Origin: Tessaracoccus flavescens
GTDB lineage: Bacteria; Actinomycetota; Actinomycetes; Propionibacteriales; Propionibacteriaceae
NCBI GenBank assembly: GCA_020741375.1
Contig: DYZF01000277.1
Span: forward strand, 1-11,090
Direction: 5' to 3'
Length of the DNA: 11,090 nt
Shown here: piece after piece, positions 7,065-11,090 of the stretch
Position numbering within the stretch: the stretch's first letter is position 1
Layout of the letters: every line of letters starts with the position of its first letter
Position numbers and translations under genes: made by a program
Notes under the pieces: model-generated
The model's input: only the letters and a program-made list of their open reading frames with translations
Told to the model about the DNA's origin: nothing
Database searches by the model: none

Positions 7065-7934
7065 TCAGCCCTTCCGTCGGACGGACCGCCGAACGGCGGC
7101 CATGGTTGGCATGGGGCGCCCCGGAAGGAGGTGCCCGATCTCGGCGTCGGAGGTGGCCAGGGCCGATCGGCTGCGCTGCTCGCGGAGGAGGCTGCGGAGC
7201 CGGGGGCCCTCGTCGGGGTGGAACACGGCGTCGGGCCGCAGCGACGACCACGGCCAGGCCAAGCTCACGCGAGCGCTCCACCGCTCGGCAGACGAGCGGC
7301 CGATGCGGGCGACTGCTTCCTGCCGGAAGAAGTCGATGAAGGTGCGGCGCCTGTCGATGATTTCGGCGACGACGTCGCGGGCGGCGCCGTCGAGGCGAGG
7401 AAGCAACGCCTGGTAGCCCACCTGCAGCGCGCCTTCATGGACGGCCATGCGGGCCATGTGCCCAGCGGTCGCGGGCTCGCGCACCACCAGGCCGATGACG
7501 GGCGCGACGATGGGCAGAAGGTTCTCGACGTAGGCGTGGCGCAGCTTGGGGCGCAGGCCCTCGAGCGGCGGGAGCTCGGGCGTGGGTTCGCCGACGGCTT
7601 CCAAGAGGTCGCGGGCGGCGCGGGCGTTCCAGTACCGCTCGTAGGCCCAGGTGGCGAGGAAAGCGGTGATGCGGGCCTCGTTGCCGGTCCAGGAGGCGAG
7701 CATGGCGCGCATGTCGCCGAGGGCTGCCGCCTCCATGCGCCAGAGGAAGTGCAGGTCTGCGCGGGCTTCGCCGTCGAGCTCGACGGCGTCAGCGTCGACG
7801 GCGATCCTGCCGCGGGCCTCCTTGGTGTAGGCCTCGACGTCGAAATCGGTGGTCAGCACCTTGTACTTCGGTTCGAAGTGCAGGCGGCCGTTGCGGTAGC
7901 CGGCGGGGTGTTCGGCTGCGACTCGCTGGGTCAT
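7065..7934 (-). CDS. Ferritin-like paralog lacking the diiron ligands
   Basis: A 289-residue protein I do not recognise by name, but it aligns with the next gene. Residues 61-115 match its residues 38-92 without a gap (LHFLWRMEAAA / LRYMCDVEYHT; TWAYERYWN / MWNREEFWH). HMARMAVHE (159-167) matches HMAWGAANE, and the following 36 residues also align without gaps. The lone glutamates E68 and E167 are kept. In both E..H motifs the ligands are replaced: R100 and N103 stand for E77 and H80, and R197 and I200 for E171 and H174. So it should not bind a normal diiron centre. Residues ~1-55 and the basic end (VRRSVRRKG) have no counterpart. The ATG at 7934 overlaps the tetR stop as ATGA, implying coupled translation. 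It is probably a structural partner of the diiron protein, by analogy with non-catalytic diiron-family subunits. Confidence 0.8.
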   Translation of the reverse strand: MTQRVAAEHPAGYRNGRLHFEPKYKVLTTDFDVEAYTKEARGRIAVDADAVELDGEARADLHFLWRMEAAALGDMRAMLASWTGNEARITAFLATWAYERYWNARAARDLLEAVGEPTPELPPLEGLRPKLRHAYVENLLPIVAPVIGLVVREPATAGHMARMAVHEGALQVGYQALLPRLDGAARDVVAEIIDRRRTFIDFFRQEAVARIGRSSAERWSARVSLAWPWSSLRPDAVFHPDEGPRLRSLLREQRSRSALATSDAEIGHLLPGRPMPTMAAVRRSVRRKG

Positions 7935-8497
7935 CGGGCGGACCTTCCGTGGAGGAATCGCTGGACGTGCTCGTGGGCGTCGAACGGGGCGCGTTCCCTG
8001 GCTCCCTTGAACAGCGGGCTGAGGTAGCGCACGACGACTGGACCACCGAAGGCCATCAGCAGTGAATCGATGGGCTCGTCGCGGAGCAGGCCGTCCTCTT
8101 GGTAACGGCGCAGGATGCTGCCGATGTTCTCGTAGATGCGCTGGATGCCATCGAACTCGGGGCGCATCTCCGGATCGCGCGCCACTTCGGTGATGACGGT
8201 GGAGAAAGCGGGGCCGAGATCTTCGATGATCGAGTCGTACTCCGTGATGATGTGTTCGAGATCCGCTTCGATGTTTCCGGTGTAGATGATCTCCTTGGAA
8301 CACCGTTCGGCAAGGGCTTCGATGGCGTGTGCCACGAGGAGCTTCTTGCTGCCGAAATGCCTGAAGAGGGTCACTTCGTTGACGCCGGCGCGGCTGGCGA
8401 TGGCGCGGGTGGTGGCGCCCTTGAGCCCCACTTCGCCGAGCACCTCGATGGTGGCGGCGACGATGTGGTCTGAGGATTCGCCGAGGTCGCGGCTCAT
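7931..8497 (-). CDS. TetR-family transcriptional regulator
   Basis: Predicted dimeric repressor of 188 residues. The N-terminal helix-turn-helix is typical of the family: HIVAATIEVLGEVGLKG followed by TTRAIASRAGVNEVTLFRHF (about 29-48) and GSKKLL. The C-terminal ligand and dimer domain (about 60-185) is helical and variable, so the effector cannot be named. It is the first gene of a three-gene operon, and its stop overlaps the next start (ATGA). A strong palindrome 29 bases upstream of the start codon covers the -35 box, so it likely represses its own operon. GGAGG lies only one base before the ATG, too close to work well, while the -10 box predicts transcription starting at the ATG itself, so the mRNA may be leaderless. 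The ligand may be the substrate or product of the two ferritin-like proteins; this is inference. Confidence 0.93.
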   Translation of the reverse strand: MSRDLGESSDHIVAATIEVLGEVGLKGATTRAIASRAGVNEVTLFRHFGSKKLLVAHAIEALAERCSKEIIYTGNIEADLEHIITEYDSIIEDLGPAFSTVITEVARDPEMRPEFDGIQRIYENIGSILRRYQEDGLLRDEPIDSLLMAFGGPVVVRYLSPLFKGARERAPFDAHEHVQRFLHGRSAR

Positions 8498-8503
8498 GCC
8501 TCC

Positions 8504-8532
8504 AGCCTAGGCAACCACCGGTCCAGATGCAA
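8504..8532 (-). promoter_or_regulatory. Promoter of the tetR operon, probably leaderless
   Basis: On the minus strand TTGCAT (8527-8532) and TAGGCT (8504-8509) are separated by 17 bases, and the -10 has the TAG..T form common in actinobacteria. A start about seven bases downstream would fall at 8497, the A of the tetR ATG. Confidence 0.6.
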
Positions 8533-8547
8533 GTGCTTACTTGCATC
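8526..8547. promoter_or_regulatory. TetR-type operator palindrome
   Basis: Perfect 9-bp arms GATGCAAGT (8526-8534) and ACTTGCATC (8539-8547) flank a four-base centre, giving a 22-bp dyad. It contains the whole -35 box of the tetR operon, so binding would block polymerase. Its position next to a tetR gene makes autoregulation the simplest reading. The divergent glpA promoter is more than 110 bases away and is less likely to be controlled from here. Confidence 0.82.
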
Positions 8548-8598
8548 ATTCCTCGCCCGCTCAGGAGACGCCGTCATGAATCATCTGCTCAAAACCTT

Positions 8599-8614
8599 GT
8601 GCACGAACGTGCAC
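8599..8614. promoter_or_regulatory. Palindrome upstream of glpA
   Basis: GTGCACG and CGTGCAC form a perfect 7-bp-arm dyad with an AA centre, about 48 bases upstream of the predicted glpA -35 box. The position suits an activator or a repressor. It does not match the Crp consensus spacing, and no regulator gene for it is in the window. 8548-8598 shows nothing else I can support. Confidence 0.5.
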
Positions 8615-8661
8615 GCTGGGAGACGGGGGTCGCATCTATGGTCCCAGCGCTTCCGTTGCCA

Positions 8662-8690
8662 TTGAACTGTGGGCACGATGGGGATAGTAA
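8662..8690 (+). promoter_or_regulatory. Predicted glpA promoter
   Basis: TTGAAC (8662-8667) and TAGTAA (8685-8690) are 17 bases apart. Transcription would begin near 8697, leaving a short leader that includes the glpA ribosome-binding site. This also argues against the longer in-frame start at 8669. Confidence 0.5.
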
Positions 8691-8719
8691 CCATGGATCA
8701 CCCAGGGAAGGGACGTGCC

Positions 8720-10297
8720 ATGAAACGCCTCGACACAGACGTCGTGGTCATCGGTGGTGGCTCGACAGGACTCGGAGTTGTGCGCGATGCCGCGATGCGC
8801 GGCTACCGGGCGGTCCTTGTAGAGCGGGTGGATCTCGCCCAAGGCACCACCGGTCGCTTCCACGGGCTCCTTCACTCGGGCGGCCGCTACGTCGTCAGCG
8901 ATCCCGGCTCGGCCACCGAGTGCGCCGAGGAGAACGCGATCCTGCGCCGCATCCAGGCCGATGCCATCGAAGACACGGGCGGCCTGTTCGTCACTCTGGC
9001 CGACGACGATCCGAGCTTCGCCGATAAGTTCCTCGCCGGGGCAGCCGCCACCGGCGTCCCCGCAACGGAGATCACGGTTGCCGAGGCGCTGCGTCGCGAA
9101 CCCCGGCTCGATCCACGCATCCAGCGCGCCATCGAAGTGGCCGACGGCTCCGTCGACGGCTGGCAACTGGTGTGGGGTGCCGCGCGCTCCGCGATGAATC
9201 ACGGCGCGAAGATCCTCACCTACCACCGCGTCACCAAGATCGAGCGCGACGGCGACCGCGTCGCGGCCGTCATCTGCCGCGACGAGAAGGGCGGCGAGGA
9301 CGTCCGCATCGAGTGCACCTTCGTCCTCAACTGCGCCGGGCCGTGGGCCGGTCAGATCTCCGCGATGGCCGACGTTGAGCCGGTGCCCGTCGTCCCCGGT
9401 CGCGGCATCATGATCGCGATGAACCACCGTCTGGTGAACACGGTCATCAACCGCTGCGTTCACCCCACCGACGGCGACATCCTGGTTCCCATTCACACCG
9501 TCTCCGTGATCGGCACCACCGACGTGCACGAGACGGATCCCGATCACCTGCCGATCCCGCGCGACGAGGTGCAGCAGATGCTCGACGCCGGTGAGGCGAT
9601 GATCCCGGGCTTCCGCAACTCGCGCGCTCTGCACGCGTGGTCGGGTTCCCGCCCACTCATCCGCGATCCCCGAGTCAGCGCCGAGGACACCCGGCACATG
9701 AGCCGCGGCATGGCCGTCATCGACCATTCGAAGACCGACGGCGTCAGCGGCATGCTGACCATCGGCGGCGGCAAGCTCACCACCTACCGTTTGATGGCTG
9801 AGCACATCGTCAACGAGATGGATCGCCAGCTCGGCGAGAATCGCAAGTGCACCACGGCCGACGAGGTCATCCCCGGTTCCGAGGATCGCCGTCTCTACGC
9901 CGTGACTCACCGCTTGGAGGAGCGCGAGGAGGATCGTCTCGACGATCCCATCATCTGCGAGTGCGAGTTGATGAACCGCTCGATGTTGGTGGAGAAGATC
10001 CACGAGCAGCCCAACGCCACCCTCGACGATCTGCGCCGCCAGCTTCGCCTCGGCATGGGCCCTTGTCAGGGTGGTTTCTGCGCCGCTCGCGCTGCGGGCA
10101 TCGCCTGCTCCGAGCAGGTGGCCGACGCAGAGCGCGCCACCGGCCTGTTGCGCCTGTTCCTCAAGCATCGCTGGATCGGGTTGTGGCCGATCCTCTACGG
10201 GCAGCAGGTGAAGCAAACGGCACTCGATCACTGGATTTTCCAGGGCACGCTCGACGTCGAGCACCTGCCCCAGCCTGAGGAAGAGGTTCTGCGATGA
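8720..10297 (+). CDS. glpA: Anaerobic glycerol-3-phosphate dehydrogenase subunit A
   Basis: FAD-dependent catalytic subunit oxidising sn-glycerol-3-phosphate to dihydroxyacetone phosphate, working with GlpB and GlpC at the membrane. From the ATG at 8720, preceded by AGGGA, it has 525 residues, the usual size. The Rossmann FAD motif is VVVIGGGSTGLG (8-19), followed by the DAO domain with HGLLHSGGRYV (48-58), NCAGPWAG (204-211), GTTDVHETD (265-273) and GGGKLTTYR (349-357). The C-terminal BFD-like [2Fe-2S] domain supplies C413 and C415 (ICEC) with C449 and C454 (GPCQGGFC). This last domain separates it from aerobic GlpD. An in-frame ATG at 8669 is rejected because the extension contains the predicted promoter. 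Its stop overlaps the glpB start (ATGA). The operon implies growth on glycerol with alternative electron acceptors. Confidence 0.96.
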   Translation: MKRLDTDVVVIGGGSTGLGVVRDAAMRGYRAVLVERVDLAQGTTGRFHGLLHSGGRYVVSDPGSATECAEENAILRRIQADAIEDTGGLFVTLADDDPSFADKFLAGAAATGVPATEITVAEALRREPRLDPRIQRAIEVADGSVDGWQLVWGAARSAMNHGAKILTYHRVTKIERDGDRVAAVICRDEKGGEDVRIECTFVLNCAGPWAGQISAMADVEPVPVVPGRGIMIAMNHRLVNTVINRCVHPTDGDILVPIHTVSVIGTTDVHETDPDHLPIPRDEVQQMLDAGEAMIPGFRNSRALHAWSGSRPLIRDPRVSAEDTRHMSRGMAVIDHSKTDGVSGMLTIGGGKLTTYRLMAEHIVNEMDRQLGENRKCTTADEVIPGSEDRRLYAVTHRLEEREEDRLDDPIICECELMNRSMLVEKIHEQPNATLDDLRRQLRLGMGPCQGGFCAARAAGIACSEQVADAERATGLLRLFLKHRWIGLWPILYGQQVKQTALDHWIFQGTLDVEHLPQPEEEVLR

Positions 10298-11090
10298 GCC
10301 GCGTCGTCGTCATCGGGGCGGGCCTGGCGGGTCTGACCACCGCACTACGTCTGGCCCAGTCGGGGGCCAGGGTCACCCTCGCAACAAAGGGGCCCGGCGG
10401 CCTGCAACTGTCGCAGGGCACCATCGACATCCTCGGCTACTCGCCCGAGCGCCTCAGCCGCCCGCTCGAGGCCGTTGGTTCGCTGCCTGACACCCACCCG
10501 TACGCCACCGTCGGCGCCGAGGGCGTCCGCTCCGCTGTCGCCTGGCTGGCCGAGCAGCTGCCCGAGCTGCTGGTGGGCAACCCCGACGAGAACTACCAGC
10601 TGCCCACCGCCGTGGGCGCGCTGCGTCCGACCGCGCTGGCCCAGCCGTCGATGGTGGCTGGCGACGCCCGGCAAGGCCGCAACTACGCCGTCGTGGGTGT
10701 GCGGCAGATCAAGGACTTCCCGGCGGATCTCGTGGCCGGGAACTTGGCCCGCACCACGGCGCCCGATGGATCGAAGCTCAGCGCTACGTCGGCATGGATC
10801 AGCCTGCAGGCTCGCACGGGCGAGGCGGATCCGTCGCCGTTGACCTACGCACGGGCGATGGACGATCCGGTGTTCGCCTCCAAGTTCGCGCGCGAAGTGG
10901 AGAAGGTGGCCGGCAAGGCCGACGTCGTCGCGCTCCCGGCCGTGCTGGGCATCACGCGGCTCGACGTACACAGCCAGATCTCTGAGCTCCTCGGTCGCGA
11001 GGTGTGCGAGATTCCGCTACCGCCGCCGTCGGTGCCGGGGCTCCGGCTTTACAACGCGCTGCTGGCGAAGGTGCGAGCCGCTGGGGTGCG
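10294..11090 (+). CDS. glpB: Anaerobic glycerol-3-phosphate dehydrogenase subunit B (partial)
   Basis: The first 265 codons of a flavoprotein that runs off the window end. It begins MSRVVVIGAGLAGLTTALRL, a Rossmann FAD/FMN motif (G8-x-G10-x-x-G13), then GGLQLSQGTIDILGY (35-49) and LPTAVGALRPTALAQP, segments typical of GlpB. GlpB is the subunit between GlpA and the iron-sulfur membrane subunit GlpC, and is usually about 420 residues, so roughly 150 are missing here. The ATG overlaps the glpA stop as ATGA, with AGAGG six bases upstream, so the two are translationally coupled. glpC is expected immediately after the window; that is inference from operon order in other bacteria. The identity is well supported by the combination of neighbour, overlap and motifs. 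No frameshift is visible in the part present. Confidence 0.93.
   Translation, partial: MSRVVVIGAGLAGLTTALRLAQSGARVTLATKGPGGLQLSQGTIDILGYSPERLSRPLEAVGSLPDTHPYATVGAEGVRSAVAWLAEQLPELLVGNPDENYQLPTAVGALRPTALAQPSMVAGDARQGRNYAVVGVRQIKDFPADLVAGNLARTTAPDGSKLSATSAWISLQARTGEADPSPLTYARAMDDPVFASKFAREVEKVAGKADVVALPAVLGITRLDVHSQISELLGREVCEIPLPPPSVPGLRLYNALLAKVRAAGV

Noticed and set aside
7935..8549. In-frame N-terminal extension of the ligand-less ferritin-like gene across tetR
   Set aside because: The extension is an Arg/His-rich out-of-frame reading of tetR. The ATGA overlap at 7931-7934 gives a natural start.
8636..10264. 542-codon open frame antisense to glpA
   Set aside because: Long antisense frames are routine opposite high-GC genes. 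Its translation is low-complexity and rich in V, A, D, H and G with no motif, while the plus strand encodes an unmistakable GlpA.

Overview
The window is high-GC DNA with strong G/C preference at third codon positions, several GTG starts, ATGA gene overlaps and a probable leaderless promoter. Its gene set (short Streptomyces-type xylose isomerase, ROK regulator, prolipoprotein transferase, GH13 glucan enzyme, anaerobic glycerol-3-phosphate dehydrogenase subunits) points to an Actinomycetota chromosome. A facultatively anaerobic, Propionibacteriaceae-like organism is my guess. The genus cannot be read from the sequence, and I see no insertion sequence, phage gene, tRNA, rRNA or CRISPR array.

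Layout. 54-1229 (-) is xylA, divergent from a ROK-family regulator at 1365-2561 (+), with palindromic operator-like sequence between them. 2562-3033 has no credible gene but carries a dense cluster of DnaA-box-like 9-mers, the last of which lies inside the 3' end of lgt. 3034-3942 (-) is lgt, divergent from a GH13 branching-enzyme/amylase-like gene at 4073-5851 (+), which ends in a strong intrinsic terminator. 5953-6246 (+) is a small unknown protein. It converges on a three-gene minus-strand operon: tetR (8497-7931), a ferritin-like paralog without diiron ligands (7934-7065) and a ferritin-like diiron protein (7063-6278). 8498-8719 is a divergent control region with a near-perfect TetR-type palindrome over the tetR -35 box, then a second palindrome and a promoter for glpA. 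glpA (8720-10297) and glpB (10294 to the window end) overlap by ATGA and form the start of a glpAB(C) operon.

How the genes work together. xylA plus the ROK protein form a pentose-use control pair. glpAB feeds glycerol-3-phosphate electrons to the membrane quinone pool. lgt is housekeeping lipoprotein modification. The GH13 enzyme acts on alpha-glucans.

The two least explained parts are the extrachromosomal-origin-like DnaA-box cluster lying away from any visible dnaA gene, and the tetR operon that pairs an intact diiron protein with a homolog in which both E..H motifs have been replaced. The second suggests an alpha/beta-like catalytic plus structural pairing.
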